The notes: generated by a model from the sequence alone, not told the origin. A stretch of 64,000 nucleotides of DNA from Hephaestia caeni (GCF_003550065.1 NZ_QXDC01000004.1:372001-436000); one strand, 5' to 3'. Positions 49,016 to 59,471 are shown, counted from the first letter of the stretch. A program made the numbers and translations.

Positions 49016-50389
49016 TCAGGCCGCGCACTTGAGCAGCTTGAGCGCCTCGAAGTTGGTGATCCCACCGCCCACGCGCTTCGTCGTGTAGAAATGCACGAAC
49101 GGCTTGTTGGTGTACGGATCGCGCAGCACCCGCGTACCGATCCGATCGAGCACCGTGTAGGCGCGCTGGAAATCGGCAAAGGCGACCGGGAACTTGCCCG
49201 CCTCCAACTTGTCCATATTGTCGTCCGTGTGGACCGGTTTACCCAGGATCGTGCCAACCGTGGCGCTCCCCGAGGGCGGCGACCACAGGTAATTGCCGTC
49301 CCCGTCCTTCCACTTGCGCATCGTCCCCATCACCGGGTCAGAAGTCAGAAATACCGCGCCGTTGCGATATCCCTGCTTGAGCCCGTAATAGAGGTCGATC
49401 AGCGCATCCGCCGGGTCGGCGGATGCGAAGCCCGCCGCACCGCCGGATTTGACGAACCCGATCTTGCCCCAGGCATACGAAGCATTCGCCACCGTATCAT
49501 AGGCCAGGATGCCGCGCGGCTTGCCCACGCCACTGCCACGAATGAAGGCGGCGCCTTCCTGCTCGGCGAACTCGATCGCCACTTCGCCGGCAAGCCAGGC
49601 CGCAATATCGACCATCGCATCGTCGAGCAGCGTCTGCGTCGCCGCCGGGTTGGCATAGAGTTCCGCCGTCGTCAGCGCGATCTCGCGCAGCTTGGGTGTC
49701 TCGGTTTCCGGGCGCGCCTGCTCTTCGCTCACCCAGCCCGAGGTTGCCCCACCGACGCCGACGAGCTTCTTGTACGTATCGGTCCCGATCGAAACGACCC
49801 GCGAAAGGCCGCGCATCGCAGAGACGGTGCCCAGCACGCGATCGATCCCCTTTTCCATCTCCTCCGGCACCAGATAGCCGCCGTCCGGGTCCGATTGCGT
49901 CGTGAGCCCGGCTTTGACCTCAAGCTCGCGAACATCGGCGTCGATCGCGCGGTCACCCTTGCGGAACCAGGTGTTGAACACCTCGGCATGCTCCGCCGCT
50001 TCCGGGCTCACCCCCCCGGCGCCGCCCCCCAGCCGCAGCGCCGCGATCGTCGCCGCCTGAGCTTCATAGGACTTGGTCAGTTCGGTGATCGTGGCGTTGA
50101 TGCGGTCGACATGCTCGGTCAGCACCGTGTCATCGACCTTCGCATTGAGCGACTCGTCGTGCTTGGCCTTGAACGTCTCGAACGAGGTGTTGATCTCGGC
50201 GAGGATTTCCTCGGGCGTCGAGGCCTTGGCTGCGGGCATCGCCGCCACCGAACGAGGCCGGGCCGCGCGCAGCGCATCCAGATCGATCGTCGGCGCGATA
50301 AGCGTCATGGTCGGGGCGGCCTTCCTGGCGAAGGGCGCGACAAGAACCCACGCTGCCGAAAGCAGCGCGCTCATGGACATCTTCTTCAT
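49016..50389 (-). CDS. Major capsid protein, HK97 fold
   Basis: A 457-residue protein with an N-terminal coiled-coil delta domain (residues about 55-130) and the mature HK97 capsid (LTTQSDPDGGYLVPEEMEKG, GATSGWVSEEQARPETETPK, RGSGVGKPRGILAYDT and the terminal DPYTNKPFVHFYTTKRVGG). The N-terminal part is presumably removed by the protease encoded just upstream. A start at Met28 is possible in place of the ATG at 50389. Confidence 0.93.
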   Translation of the reverse strand: MKKMSMSALLSAAWVLVAPFARKAAPTMTLIAPTIDLDALRAARPRSVAAMPAAKASTPEEILAEINTSFETFKAKHDESLNAKVDDTVLTEHVDRINATITELTKSYEAQAATIAALRLGGGAGGVSPEAAEHAEVFNTWFRKGDRAIDADVRELEVKAGLTTQSDPDGGYLVPEEMEKGIDRVLGTVSAMRGLSRVVSIGTDTYKKLVGVGGATSGWVSEEQARPETETPKLREIALTTAELYANPAATQTLLDDAMVDIAAWLAGEVAIEFAEQEGAAFIRGSGVGKPRGILAYDTVANASYAWGKIGFVKSGGAAGFASADPADALIDLYYGLKQGYRNGAVFLTSDPVMGTMRKWKDGDGNYLWSPPSGSATVGTILGKPVHTDDNMDKLEAGKFPVAFADFQRAYTVLDRIGTRVLRDPYTNKPFVHFYTTKRVGGGITNFEALKLLKCAA

Positions 50390-50401
50390 TTTTTGTCTCC
50401 G

Positions 50402-51286
50402 TCAGACTTTCAGCGTGTCGAGCAGACCGGCAAGAGCGCCCGTCCACTTGGGATCGGCAGCGCCGGGCGTGCCGATCGGGGCAGCGCCGGGCGTGCCCTT
50501 GATCTTGTTGATGCGAGCCCGCGCATCGCGGCGGCTATGGCCGGCGCGCACAAGCGTCAGTTCCAGCGCGCGCAGTTCGTTTACCTCGCGGTCGCTCGCC
50601 TGCGTTTCTTCGTCGCGGACCATCTGATCAGCGGGCAGCAGCGCATCGGCAAAGCCGCGCTCGATCGCCGTCGATCCTGACATCCACGCTTCATCGTCCA
50701 TCCACTTCGCGATCTGCGCTGCATCGGCACCGGTACGCAGCGCATACAGGTCCACCATCGCCTGATCGAACGGCGCCAGCCATTCGGCGACCTCCGCCAT
50801 GTCATGCCGGTTTCCGATCGCCATCACCCAGCAATTGTGGATCATGATAAAGCTGGAAACGCCGATCTCAACGCGATCGCCCGCCATCGCGACCAGCGAC
50901 GCGGCAGACGCCGCCATCCCCATCACCTTGACCGTGATATCCTGCGGATGCTCGCGCAGCACGTTGTAGATCGCGATCCCTTCGAACATATCGCCACCCG
51001 GCGAATTGATCTGCACCTCCACGGGCCGATCACCGATCGCGCGCAGTTGCGCCGCCACCTTCTTCGCGGTGATACCGCCACCGGTCCAGAAATCCTCGCC
51101 AATATCCTCGAACATCGTGATCACGTTGTCGCCGCGCTCCAGCGCGCGCACGCCCGCCGCATCCTCGCCCCACCGGTCATAGACGCTCGCCGGCGCGAAC
51201 GCCGACACGCGACGATCCGCCGGCATCGGCAGCGCACCGGGGCGCGCCTTCGCCATCACGCGTGGAGGCATGCTAAGCATCGTCAT
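50402..51286 (-). CDS. Head maturation protease, ClpP-like (S14)
   Basis: A 294-residue serine protease of the ClpP type used in prohead maturation: VEVQINSPGGDMFEGIAIYN, nucleophile Ser127 in MGMAASAASLVAMAGD and His150 in FIMIHNCW. It cleaves the scaffold domain of the capsid protein. It overlaps the portal gene by 14 bp. The ATG at 51286 follows AGAGGACG; 51280 is also possible. Confidence 0.9.
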   Translation of the reverse strand: MTMLSMPPRVMAKARPGALPMPADRRVSAFAPASVYDRWGEDAAGVRALERGDNVITMFEDIGEDFWTGGGITAKKVAAQLRAIGDRPVEVQINSPGGDMFEGIAIYNVLREHPQDITVKVMGMAASAASLVAMAGDRVEIGVSSFIMIHNCWVMAIGNRHDMAEVAEWLAPFDQAMVDLYALRTGADAAQIAKWMDDEAWMSGSTAIERGFADALLPADQMVRDEETQASDREVNELRALELTLVRAGHSRRDARARINKIKGTPGAAPIGTPGAADPKWTGALAGLLDTLKV

Positions 51287-52550
51287 CGTCCTCTTTTCCG
51301 GTGCCGCCACCGATTTTGACAGCGGCGTTCGAATTGAGCGGCGCGTCGTAATCGTCGCCACCCTCGATCGGGTTCATGTCCTCAAGTCCGCGAATGTCGT
51401 TCTTCGAAAGCCACCCGCCGTTGCGGCCGATCTGATAGGCGGTATAGCGGGTCTTGATGTCGCCCTTGATCAGCGCCCCGCGCTTGATCCGCATGTAAAG
51501 GCCGTCGTCGGCGGGGGCGTCGAGACAATCGACGGTGACGCCCTCTTCCCACATCGTGAAATCATCTTCGACGCCGAAGGTCACGAACCCCTGCGTTTGT
51601 TGCTCGATCCCCGTGCCCCAGCTCGTCGACTTCTCGGTGTCGCCGTACATATGCGGCGGCACACCATAGACCATGCCGATGTCACTTCGCGACAGCTTGC
51701 GTGCCTCGATCCACTGCGCGTCGACGGCGGTCATTCCCATGCGAACCCAGTCCATCCCCTCTTCGAGGATGATGGTTTCGCCATCGCGGGCGCCGCCGGT
51801 GCGGAACTCCTGCATGTCGGCGCGCAGCCGTGCATGCGCTTCTTCCGTCAGCTTTTTCGGGTGCTTCAGCGCCGAAGACACATTCGCGCCGTTTTTGAAG
51901 ACGGTCGCCCCATGCCGTTCCATCGTCAGCGATGCGCCGATCGATTCCCGCGCATAGGTGATCGGCGTCACGCCACGGAACCCGTCGAACGTCAGCTTGA
52001 ACAAGTGCAGGATGTCTTCCTGCGCGAATGCCGTCTGCCGCCCGTCCTTGCGCGTCCAGGTATAACGGAGGCTCAGATCGTCGAGCTGCTCCACCCGAAC
52101 TCGATCGGGATGCAGCGGAATCAGCGCCATCACCCGGCCACGCACGTCACGCACCTTCAGCGCGTAGGCATTCCCGCGCAGCAAGACATGCGCCTGCATC
52201 ATGCGCTTGAACTGCGCCGGCTTCTGCCAGCGGTTCGGCCGCCGATTGAGCACGCTCCACATCGGAACGTCAGTCGCATTCACGCGCGTCCGATCGTCCA
52301 CCCGCCGTTTGATCTGCATCGGCAGCGTCGCGGCGACGCCCGAGATCAACGACACGCACCGAAAGACGACAGCGACCCGCATTGCCGTTTCAGGTGTCAC
52401 CGCCGCGCCGCTCGCCGACAGATTGCCGTCCCGCAGCGCCGCTTCCAGGTCGGCGGGCGATGTGATCAACACACCCTCCCCCGGCGTCGCCGCCATTGCG
52501 CGCGGCGACGCGCTCGGCGGTGCGCCGAGAAGGAACGACATCAAACCCAT
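51273..52550 (-). CDS. Portal protein, HK97 family
   Basis: A 425-residue portal (MRVAVVFRCVSLISGVAATL, AQFKRMMQAHVLLRGNAYAL, RKLSRSDIGMVYGVPPHMYG and NPIEGGDD). It forms the dodecameric ring through which DNA is packaged. Length is normal for HK97-type portals. Confidence 0.93.
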   Translation of the reverse strand: MGLMSFLLGAPPSASPRAMAATPGEGVLITSPADLEAALRDGNLSASGAAVTPETAMRVAVVFRCVSLISGVAATLPMQIKRRVDDRTRVNATDVPMWSVLNRRPNRWQKPAQFKRMMQAHVLLRGNAYALKVRDVRGRVMALIPLHPDRVRVEQLDDLSLRYTWTRKDGRQTAFAQEDILHLFKLTFDGFRGVTPITYARESIGASLTMERHGATVFKNGANVSSALKHPKKLTEEAHARLRADMQEFRTGGARDGETIILEEGMDWVRMGMTAVDAQWIEARKLSRSDIGMVYGVPPHMYGDTEKSTSWGTGIEQQTQGFVTFGVEDDFTMWEEGVTVDCLDAPADDGLYMRIKRGALIKGDIKTRYTAYQIGRNGGWLSKNDIRGLEDMNPIEGGDDYDAPLNSNAAVKIGGGTGKEDDDDA

Positions 52551-52555
52551 CCGGC

Positions 52556-54325
52556 TCAGACCTTCTTCAGCCCGCGGTCGCCGCTATAGGCGGAAACGCC
52601 CGCGGCCTCGGGGTTGAGGCTCATCAGCATCGCGCCCGAAAACATCGCCGCCACCGGATCGATCTTTGCGCTCGGGGATTGCTTGGTGATCGCCACGCCG
52701 CTTGCTCCCCTTGGTTCCTGTTTCACATTACCGACACACCACGCCATCAGCGCGGTGCCGCCGTGCCGCACCGTCCGCGCGGCCGTCTTTCTCGCCAGTC
52801 CCTTGATGGCGCTGCTCAGGCGCCATCCCTGCGGGATCGCCTTCAGCGCATCATCCTCGAAATCACGCTGCGCCAGCTCGTCGACGAGCGCCGCGACGCC
52901 CGCGGGATCGAGCCCGATTGCTTCGGTTGCGGGGAACAGCCCCGCATCGCGCACCTTCACCAGCACATCGACAACGCCGCGGATATCCTCCGTCAGGTCC
53001 GATTCCGCATCACCATCGTCATCACCATCGGTCGCCGCCGCCAGCGCCTCGGGATCGTCATCATCGGGCAGTTCGCACCGCGTCAGCGTGCCTTCGGCGA
53101 TGCACTCGTCCAGCTTGGTCACGATGTCCTGTCGCCGCTTCCACACGATCGACCATGCCCACGCATGCGCCCAGATCAGCCAGCGTTTCGATCCCTTCTC
53201 GCGCCCGATCAGGCACAGCCCCAACAGATCGTCGAGCCCGCCGCCATCGATCCCGGCAACGATCACCTCGCTGCGCCGGATCAGATCGTCCAGCGTCAGG
53301 CTCTTGTCCGCCGCGCGATCCCAGAACGCCGCCCCCGTCCACCGATCCCGCGACAACCGCGTCCCGATCTCGACATTCAGATGCTTCGCGAGAAATATCT
53401 GGAGCACGCCCGATTCGTCGCGCTCGGCCTCGATCAGCTTTTCAGCCAGCCATTCCGCATCAACCGATCGGCCGATGTTCGGGTTCGTCACGTAGAAATT
53501 AGCCGGGTTTCGATAAGCCCGACTGTCAATCATGGGCTGGGGATACTCGTAGAGCATCCCGAACTTGCGCTTGTCGACGATCGCGCCGTCGCGGATCGCC
53601 CGAAACAAATCGAGCTTGCTTTTCATCACGCCGCGCGGCGCTTCGTCACTATGCGTCGTCAGATAAACGCCGAACCCTTCGGGTCGGCTGATCATCCCGC
53701 CCATCGCCTCCATCAGCATCGCCGCGGCCTTCGGGTTTTTACCGAACAGCCAAAGCTCTTCGACCAGAATAAATCCGGCCTTCTTGCCACCGACGATCTC
53801 GCTGTCGGCCGCGACAACCTTCAACTCGGCGTTGGTCACCAGGTGCTTGATCGTGCGCAGATGCTCGATCGGCTTCATCAACAGTACCAGTTCGGGGTCC
53901 GCCCGAACCATCCCCATTGCGGGCACGAAGACGTTGTTCGCGATCTCCTTCGTCGGCGCCAACACCAGCAGCTCGTTGGCGTGCCGCGAATTGAGTACCG
54001 TCGCCGTCACCATGATCCCGGCGGCGATCGTCGATTTCGCGTTCTTCTTGCTGATCAACAACATGAACTCGTTGATCAACTGGCGACCCGCTTCGGGATC
54101 GTATGCCCCGAAGATCGCCGCGACGAAGTCGAACACGAACTGTTCGCACGCCTCGCCGAACGTCGGCTGCCCCGGCACATCGACGATACGCAGCCCTTTG
54201 AATATCTCCAGCGCGCGCGCCGCCTCGGCCGGAAACAGCGGCGCAAAAGGCACGAGGCTCTGGCGCGCCACAATCCGCTCCTGCCAGTCGGGGCAGGCAG
54301 TCGACCATTCAGGCGCGCCGCTCAT
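52556..54325 (-). CDS. terL: Terminase large subunit
   Basis: A 589-residue packaging motor. The ATPase Walker A-like motif is [13 protein letters not shown] (residues 91-103), Walker B is [12 protein letters not shown] (about 188-199), and the nuclease acidic motif is [20 protein letters not shown] near 345. Position next to the portal gene and a small-subunit-like gene fits. It overlaps that gene by 4 bp. Confidence 0.93.
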   Translation of the reverse strand: MSGAPEWSTACPDWQERIVARQSLVPFAPLFPAEAARALEIFKGLRIVDVPGQPTFGEACEQFVFDFVAAIFGAYDPEAGRQLINEFMLLISKKNAKSTIAAGIMVTATVLNSRHANELLVLAPTKEIANNVFVPAMGMVRADPELVLLMKPIEHLRTIKHLVTNAELKVVAADSEIVGGKKAGFILVEELWLFGKNPKAAAMLMEAMGGMISRPEGFGVYLTTHSDEAPRGVMKSKLDLFRAIRDGAIVDKRKFGMLYEYPQPMIDSRAYRNPANFYVTNPNIGRSVDAEWLAEKLIEAERDESGVLQIFLAKHLNVEIGTRLSRDRWTGAAFWDRAADKSLTLDDLIRRSEVIVAGIDGGGLDDLLGLCLIGREKGSKRWLIWAHAWAWSIVWKRRQDIVTKLDECIAEGTLTRCELPDDDDPEALAAATDGDDDGDAESDLTEDIRGVVDVLVKVRDAGLFPATEAIGLDPAGVAALVDELAQRDFEDDALKAIPQGWRLSSAIKGLARKTAARTVRHGGTALMAWCVGNVKQEPRGASGVAITKQSPSAKIDPVAAMFSGAMLMSLNPEAAGVSAYSGDRGLKKV

Positions 54326-54804
54326 TGGATCGTCGGCGTTGCCCGCGGGCTATACTTTCCGGCGATTTCGTGCGCGGCTACCTTGGCGGCCTCCTTCTTG
54401 CCGAGCTTTGGTGCCTTCTCGGCTTTGGTGCCGCGATCCCTCACCCGCTCGGACAGTTCGGCGAGCCCGGCCTTGTCGAGCCGCTTCGCCAGTTCCTTGT
54501 TCGCAGCCACGTTGCCCTTGTCGATCTCGCGCACGAGCCCGACGAGCAGCTTCCCTTCGACCTTCAGCTTCGCCGCGGCATGGTCGCGCAGCTCGCGGGA
54601 ATAATGCTTGCGCAGCGTCTTCGCGGTGATCGACAGCGCCGCCGCGATCTCATCGGGCGACTTCCCCACCGCCGCAAGAAGCACGCATTTCTGCCGGCTT
54701 TCGATCGTCGGCTCGTGCGGCGGTCGCCCCCGCCCCCGATGCCCCTCAGGCACCGGATCGCCGAACAAGTCAAAATCCCAACCCGACAAGAAAAAAATCC
54801 CCAC
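54322..54804 (-). CDS. Terminase small subunit-like HTH protein
   Basis: A 160-residue protein with [11 protein letters not shown] and [10 protein letters not shown] at the N-terminus, a helix-turn-helix ([20 protein letters not shown], residues about 53-72) and a basic tail ([20 protein letters not shown]). Sphingomonad prophages often have this protein next to the large terminase, where it should recognise the packaging site. No ATG is in frame; the GTG at 54804 is the best start, with downstream TTGs possible. Confidence 0.72.
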   Translation of the reverse strand: MGIFFLSGWDFDLFGDPVPEGHRGRGRPPHEPTIESRQKCVLLAAVGKSPDEIAAALSITAKTLRKHYSRELRDHAAAKLKVEGKLLVGLVREIDKGNVAANKELAKRLDKAGLAELSERVRDRGTKAEKAPKLGKKEAAKVAAHEIAGKYSPRATPTIQ

Positions 54805-54862
54805 ATGAGGACAGCAGCGGTCCGCGCCGCGCCGCCCTTCTGAACTTTCGACCACCCCCCCC

Positions 54863-55210
54863 TCAGCAGTCCGCGCGCTCCTCGCGCTGCTTCGCGCCTG
54901 AGTGGCACGAGGCGCAAAGCGTCCACAGATTGCTTTCATCCCAGAACAGCGCGGCATCGCCGCGATGCGGCGTGCGGTGATCCGCCACGAGCTTCGACGT
55001 GTCGCCCTCGATCCGCTGGCAGCGCTGGCAAGTGAAGTGATCGCGCACGAGCACGCTCCACCTGAGCGCCCGCCACCGCGCCGTCTTGTACCACTTGCGC
55101 CAGACGCGCCCGCCGCGCACCCGATCGACCGCCGCGCGATCGACAGGCGCCGACGCCAGCTTCGGCCGCACCGTCGTCAGCCGTGATCGGATCGACGTGA
55201 GCCTGGCCAT
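54863..55210 (-). CDS. HNH endonuclease
   Basis: A 115-residue HNH nuclease with zinc-binding cysteine pairs (CQRCQRIEG and LCASCHSGAK) and the core ADHRTPHRGD. HNH proteins beside the terminase stimulate cohesive-end cutting in cos-type phages, so this is presumably part of the packaging machinery. It is the first gene of the late operon after a hairpin terminator. Confidence 0.88.
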   Translation of the reverse strand: MARLTSIRSRLTTVRPKLASAPVDRAAVDRVRGGRVWRKWYKTARWRALRWSVLVRDHFTCQRCQRIEGDTSKLVADHRTPHRGDAALFWDESNLWTLCASCHSGAKQREERADC

Positions 55211-55224
55211 GAGTTCTCAAAACG

Positions 55225-55262
55225 CGAACGACCGGCGAAGCCAGAGCCGCGCCGGTCGTTCG
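55225..55262 (-). terminator. Hairpin terminator between early and late operons
   Basis: CGAACGACCGGCG (55225-55237) pairs perfectly with CGCCGGTCGTTCG (55250-55262), a 13-bp stem with a 12-nt loop. Read leftward it is followed by CGTTTTGAG. It lies 99 bp after the DUF6362 stop and just before the HNH gene, separating replication genes from packaging genes. Confidence 0.65.
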
Positions 55263-55360
55263 AGGGTAGGGAGAGATACAATGCAGAGCCGCACCCACAG
55301 GCCCAACTCAGCGTGACAAGAAATAGCCCCAAAACACCCCATTCGCGAACAGGTAAAATT

Positions 55361-55882
55361 TCACAAATCGCAAATTTCAGGGGTTGACACGCTCGCCAGT
55401 GGATTTCCGCCACTCAGCGCCACGCAAATCCGGTTGATCGCGCGCCCATACCGCATCCGCAACCCGTCCGCCCCACGTTTCACCCCCATCGGCGCCAGCA
55501 GATCGCGCCACGCCACCGCCCGCTCGCCCCGCGCGAGCCGCCCGATCGCGAGCCCCACCAGCTTGCGGTCGCGGTCGGGCACGAAGCGCATCCAGCCCAA
55601 CGCCTCTTCCATCTCGCCGATCTCCTCGCGCGTCGCGGGCGGCACACGCGGCACGGCATCGGGGTCGGTGTCCGCATAGTCGCCAAAATGATTGTGCCGC
55701 CAGATATCGGGCCACAGCGACCGCACCCGCTGCCACCCGCGTTCGCGGTCAGGCATCCGCCACAGCATGATCATCGCCTCGATCAGCCGATCCTGCACCA
55801 TATCGAACGTCCAGATGGCCGGAAGGAGGGCTCCTTCCAATGGAACCACGCTGCCATCCCCCTGTCCTTCCACTTTCGTCAT
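55361..55882 (-). CDS. DUF6362 family phage protein
   Basis: A 173-residue protein with WTFDMVQDRLIEAMIMLWRM, a central EEIGEMEEALGWMRFVPDRD and the C-terminal LRMRYGRAINRICVAL, the pattern of DUF6362 proteins that lie between replication and packaging genes in alphaproteobacterial phages. The C-terminal half resembles a helix-turn-helix. Function unknown. The ATG at 55882 has GAGGT upstream; 55897 is possible. Confidence 0.75.
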   Translation of the reverse strand: MTKVEGQGDGSVVPLEGALLPAIWTFDMVQDRLIEAMIMLWRMPDRERGWQRVRSLWPDIWRHNHFGDYADTDPDAVPRVPPATREEIGEMEEALGWMRFVPDRDRKLVGLAIGRLARGERAVAWRDLLAPMGVKRGADGLRMRYGRAINRICVALSGGNPLASVSTPEICDL

Positions 55883-56115
55883 CGCCGCACCTCGCATTTT
55901 TGGCGCTTTTCCGCCGTTCTTGTCGTTAGTGATCTGATCGAAAGATCAGTTTGGAAGGAGTGGAAGGATAATTGAGGGTATCTATCGTGCGCGCGCATGC
56001 GCGCGCACATGGCGGGGGTGGGTCGCAAACGGCTTCCAGTCCTTCCAATAGCGCAGGAAACAGCCATATTCGTCCTTCCAATCGTCCTTCCACGCGGAAC
56101 CCGCCCTCCTTCCAA
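55832..56115. other. Candidate replication origin: TCCTTCCAA/C iterons
   Basis: Eight copies of TCCTTCC-A-(A/C) occur at 55832, 55865, 55951 and 55960 (both inverted), 56040, 56073, 56085 and 56107. Gaps between direct copies are 33, 33, 12 and 22 bp, roughly whole helical turns. A perfect 22-bp alternating purine-pyrimidine palindrome sits at 55987-56008 and a CTGATC-GAAA-GATCAG hairpin at 55934-55949. The array lies directly after the primase-helicase gene. The 243-bp gap holds no convincing gene. Confidence 0.5.
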
Positions 56116-56125
56116 ATCGGCATCA

Positions 56126-58912
56126 TCAGGGCGGCAGATCGTCATAATCGGGTCCGGGATCGTCACGCGGCCCCGATCGCGATCGCCCATCGCCCTCCTC
56201 GTCGAAGTCGCTCGCGGCCCTGGTCATCGCGATATCGAGCCACTGCATCCCGTTCGACGCCTTCTTCTCGAACCCACGATCCTCCATCGCCTTGGAGAAG
56301 CCCTGCGGTTGCCACTCCGCCGCCCCCGTGGCCTTGCACCACGCCGTGAACAGCGCGAACAGCAGCGACGATTTCGATCGCGCGCCCGCCTCGGGGCGCG
56401 TGCAGGCGGCAAGGAACCGCCCGAGCTGATCGCTCTGCTCGCGGTACTTCGCGGTCGCCGCGATCACCTCGTCGGGCGCGATCAACCCGTTCATCTTCCA
56501 GTCGAGCAGCCCCGCCAGCAACCGGTTGAGCACGCCCGACGCTTCCTTGCGCAGCTTTTCGGGCAGCTTGGCGTCCACCGCGCTTTCCTCGATCTGCACC
56601 GCCCACGGCACCAGCATCATGCGCCGCCAGATGCCGTCGTCATGCCCGGTGATCTTGGGTTTGTGGTTTCCCTGGACCGACAATTTGAACGACGGCAGGA
56701 AGGTGAAGAACGATTTGTTGAGGTGGCGCGCGTCGATCGGCTCGCCGCCGGTGACGAGCTTGATCAGCGCCTCCGCCAGCTTCGCGCCCTTCTCGGGCTC
56801 GGAGGTGCGCAGGAACCGAACGCCGGGCAGGCGTGCCAGATCGGGCGTCGCCTCCCCGCCCTTACGCCCGCGCCCCTGGTCCAGAAACGTCTCGATCGCG
56901 ACGCTCGCGCCGTAATCGCCAGCGATCGTCGCCCACAGGTCGTTCAGCGTCGACTTGCCGTTCCGCCCGCCGCCGTGATGGAACACCAGCTTCTGCTCGC
57001 CGATATCGCCCGTCAGGCTCAGCCCGCCCCACTGGTGGAGGAACCGCCGCATCGTCTCGGCCGGCTGCACCGTGGCAAGGAAATCGTCATAGGCCGGCGC
57101 CGCCGCGTCGGGATCATAGGCCACAGCGGCGATCTTGCTGATCAGGTCGTCCGGCCGATGCGCGTCCAGCCGGATCACCGGCTTGTTGCCGTCGAGCCCG
57201 ATCCTGATCGTGCCGTTGAGCACGTTGATCGCCATCCGGTCCCGATCCATCGCATCGGCGGCGATCGCGATATCGGTGAAGGCCTTGGCCAGATTGGCGA
57301 TGCACCCGATCCGGCTCGCCCCCTCGCTCGATTTGGCGTGCGCTGCCAGCTCCTCGCTATAATAGACCGGCACCTTGTTATCGCCCGCGCCCTTCCACCG
57401 CGTCACGAAATCCATCCGCGCCGGGTCGTCCTTATCATCCTCGCGCAGCCCGCTTGTCGCGACCAGTTTGGCCTCGTTGCGGATCGCGCGCACCGTCTCG
57501 AACACCGCCAGGCTCACTTGCCCCGGCACCTTGTCCTTTTCCTCGCTCAGCAGCGCCCACCGCCGCCTATCCCAAACGAACCATCCCAGTTCGTTGCAGA
57601 AACGGAACCGCCACCCGTGCCGCGCGCGGAACCGTTCGGCATTGCCGAGATCGGTCAGCGGAAACAGCGCGCAGCGCCGGTCCATCTCGGCATCGGGCTC
57701 GGCGACGATCCGCCCCCCGCGCGCCCCGACAACGAAAGCGCCGCTTTCCATTCCGTTCTGGAAGGAGGCGTCATCCACCCTGTCGGGTGCGGGTGCGGGG
57801 CCAGCCTGCGCCGCCAGATCGTCGGCATAAGCCTCGGTCGGCGGCGCGATCGCCGAAGGACCGGCAGAGCGGACGCTATCGCGTCCGCGCGCCATAGGAC
57901 CGCCTACGGCGGTCAGGTCGCGGGGCTTCGCGATACCGTTGTTGAGTCCGTTTTCGATCGCCCCCTTGTGCGTCTCGAACGCCGCCGGATCGAACCCGCG
58001 CACCACGTCGAGCAGCGCCGCCCGCACGATCGATTCGGAAAGCGCGCCCGCGCCCACCAACTGGCCCAGGTTGAACGCCGCCCAATAGGCGCCCTGGTTG
58101 CGCCCGCCGTGCCGCCCGCCCCCGCGCGGCGTCCCCGCCAGCTCGCGCACCTCGGCATCGAGCGCATTGAGCGCATATTTGCGGTGCGCCTCGTCCAGAT
58201 CGACCGTGACGCCCGCCGGCCGGGGCGGCGGCGCAGCCGCACGCGCGGCGTCGGCCGATCCCTTGCGCGGCGGCGGCGCGCGCAGCGCCTCGATCAGCGG
58301 CGCCGGCATCGCGCTGATCCCCGCCTCGGCATCGCCGCGCAGCCAGCGATACGGCCCCGCCGCGTTCCGGGCGTCGCCGTCGCACACGCTCGGCGGCACG
58401 ATCACATAGCCGCCAAGTCCGCGCACATCGACATGTTCCGGCAGCGTGCCCTTGTTGCCGATCGGCGCGCCCTCGGGCTGCTGGAAATAGCAATGCACCC
58501 CGCCCGATGGCGTCCGCACCGCAAGGCTGGTCGGCAGCGCGCACCCGATCTGTGCTTCGACATCGACCTTCAGCCGGTCGAGCGTATAGGTCTCGGTCGT
58601 CACCTCGCCCGTCTCGGGATCGACGATCTCGTCGACGCGCGGATCGAAATCGACCACCAGCATCCCCGCGCGCCCCACCGACACGCCGATCATCGCGCGC
58701 GGCCAGCGCCGCCACCACGCGGCGATCAGATCCTCATCAATTGTCGCCTTGGTCACCCCGCCGCTGTTCGGAATCGGCTTGCCCGCCGCATCCTTGTCCC
58801 TGGGCAGCAGCGGACGTTTGTTTTTTGGGCTGCACGGAAACACCGGCCAGCCCCGGCGCGCATAAGCGAGCGCCGCATCGAGCAGCGCGGCGGGTTGGTC
58901 GGTCACAGGCAA
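56126..58912 (-). CDS. Phage primase-helicase (Prim-Pol + P4-type helicase)
   Basis: A 928-residue replication protein. The N-terminal 220 residues are a bifunctional primase-polymerase domain (ALAYARRGWPVFPC, VVDFDPRVDEI with Asp88 and Asp90, GGVHCYFQ). The C-terminal part is a P4/D5-type superfamily 3 helicase with Walker A GGGRNGKST (about residues 647-655), RFLRTSEPEKGAKLAE and a sensor stretch KLSVQGNHKPKITGHDDGIW. It should prime and unwind phage DNA. An origin-like iteron array follows its stop. Confidence 0.9.
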   Translation of the reverse strand: MPVTDQPAALLDAALAYARRGWPVFPCSPKNKRPLLPRDKDAAGKPIPNSGGVTKATIDEDLIAAWWRRWPRAMIGVSVGRAGMLVVDFDPRVDEIVDPETGEVTTETYTLDRLKVDVEAQIGCALPTSLAVRTPSGGVHCYFQQPEGAPIGNKGTLPEHVDVRGLGGYVIVPPSVCDGDARNAAGPYRWLRGDAEAGISAMPAPLIEALRAPPPRKGSADAARAAAPPPRPAGVTVDLDEAHRKYALNALDAEVRELAGTPRGGGRHGGRNQGAYWAAFNLGQLVGAGALSESIVRAALLDVVRGFDPAAFETHKGAIENGLNNGIAKPRDLTAVGGPMARGRDSVRSAGPSAIAPPTEAYADDLAAQAGPAPAPDRVDDASFQNGMESGAFVVGARGGRIVAEPDAEMDRRCALFPLTDLGNAERFRARHGWRFRFCNELGWFVWDRRRWALLSEEKDKVPGQVSLAVFETVRAIRNEAKLVATSGLREDDKDDPARMDFVTRWKGAGDNKVPVYYSEELAAHAKSSEGASRIGCIANLAKAFTDIAIAADAMDRDRMAINVLNGTIRIGLDGNKPVIRLDAHRPDDLISKIAAVAYDPDAAAPAYDDFLATVQPAETMRRFLHQWGGLSLTGDIGEQKLVFHHGGGRNGKSTLNDLWATIAGDYGASVAIETFLDQGRGRKGGEATPDLARLPGVRFLRTSEPEKGAKLAEALIKLVTGGEPIDARHLNKSFFTFLPSFKLSVQGNHKPKITGHDDGIWRRMMLVPWAVQIEESAVDAKLPEKLRKEASGVLNRLLAGLLDWKMNGLIAPDEVIAATAKYREQSDQLGRFLAACTRPEAGARSKSSLLFALFTAWCKATGAAEWQPQGFSKAMEDRGFEKKASNGMQWLDIAMTRAASDFDEEGDGRSRSGPRDDPGPDYDDLPP

Positions 58913-58979
58913 GGATCATCCCCGGTAAATACGCAAAGCGGGTCGGCGCCAACCTGCACGGTCGGCCGGCGAACAGCGG

Positions 58980-59471
58980 CTAGAACGGCACGTCGTCATC
59001 CAGATCGTCACGGGCGCCCGCATCAGCCGCCGCCTCTGGCCCGCTGCCGGCATCGCCGCCGCCGCCCGCGCCGGGCGTGTCGCCATAACCCGAATAATCG
59101 TTCCGGCCGGGGCCGCCCTGCGCCTTGTCGAGCAGCACCAGCGATGCGTTGAACCCGCCCAGCACCACCTCGGTCGCGTAGCAATCCTGCCCCGCCTGAT
59201 CCTGCCATTTGCGCGTGCGAAGCTGGCCTTCGAGATAGACCTTGCTGCCCTTGCGCAAATAGCGCTCGGCAACGGTCACCAGCCCCTCGCTCATGATGAC
59301 GACGCGGTGCCATTCGGTGCGCTCGCGCTGCTCGCCCGACGTCCGATCCTTCCACCGCTCCGATGTCGCGAGCGACAGCGTCACCATCTTGCCGCCGGTC
59401 TGGAAGGTCCGGCTTTCGGGGTCGCGCCCCAGATTGCCGACCAGAATCACCTTGTTGACACTGCCACTCAT
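58980..59471 (-). CDS. ssb: Single-stranded DNA-binding protein
   Basis: A 163-residue SSB. The OB fold (residues 1-110) has [40 protein letters not shown] and [20 protein letters not shown]; a Gly-rich linker leads to the acidic tip DDLDDDVPF that recruits other proteins. It covers single strands during phage replication and lies upstream of the primase-helicase. Confidence 0.95.
   Translation of the reverse strand: MSGSVNKVILVGNLGRDPESRTFQTGGKMVTLSLATSERWKDRTSGEQRERTEWHRVVIMSEGLVTVAERYLRKGSKVYLEGQLRTRKWQDQAGQDCYATEVVLGGFNASLVLLDKAQGGPGRNDYSGYGDTPGAGGGGDAGSGPEAAADAGARDDLDDDVPF

Noticed and set aside
55926..56126. 66-codon leftward ORF (MMPIWKEGGFRVEGRLEGRI...)
   Set aside because: Its repetitive Trp/Gly/Glu composition results from the iterons, it covers a perfect palindrome, and it lacks a good ribosome site; the origin explanation is preferred.
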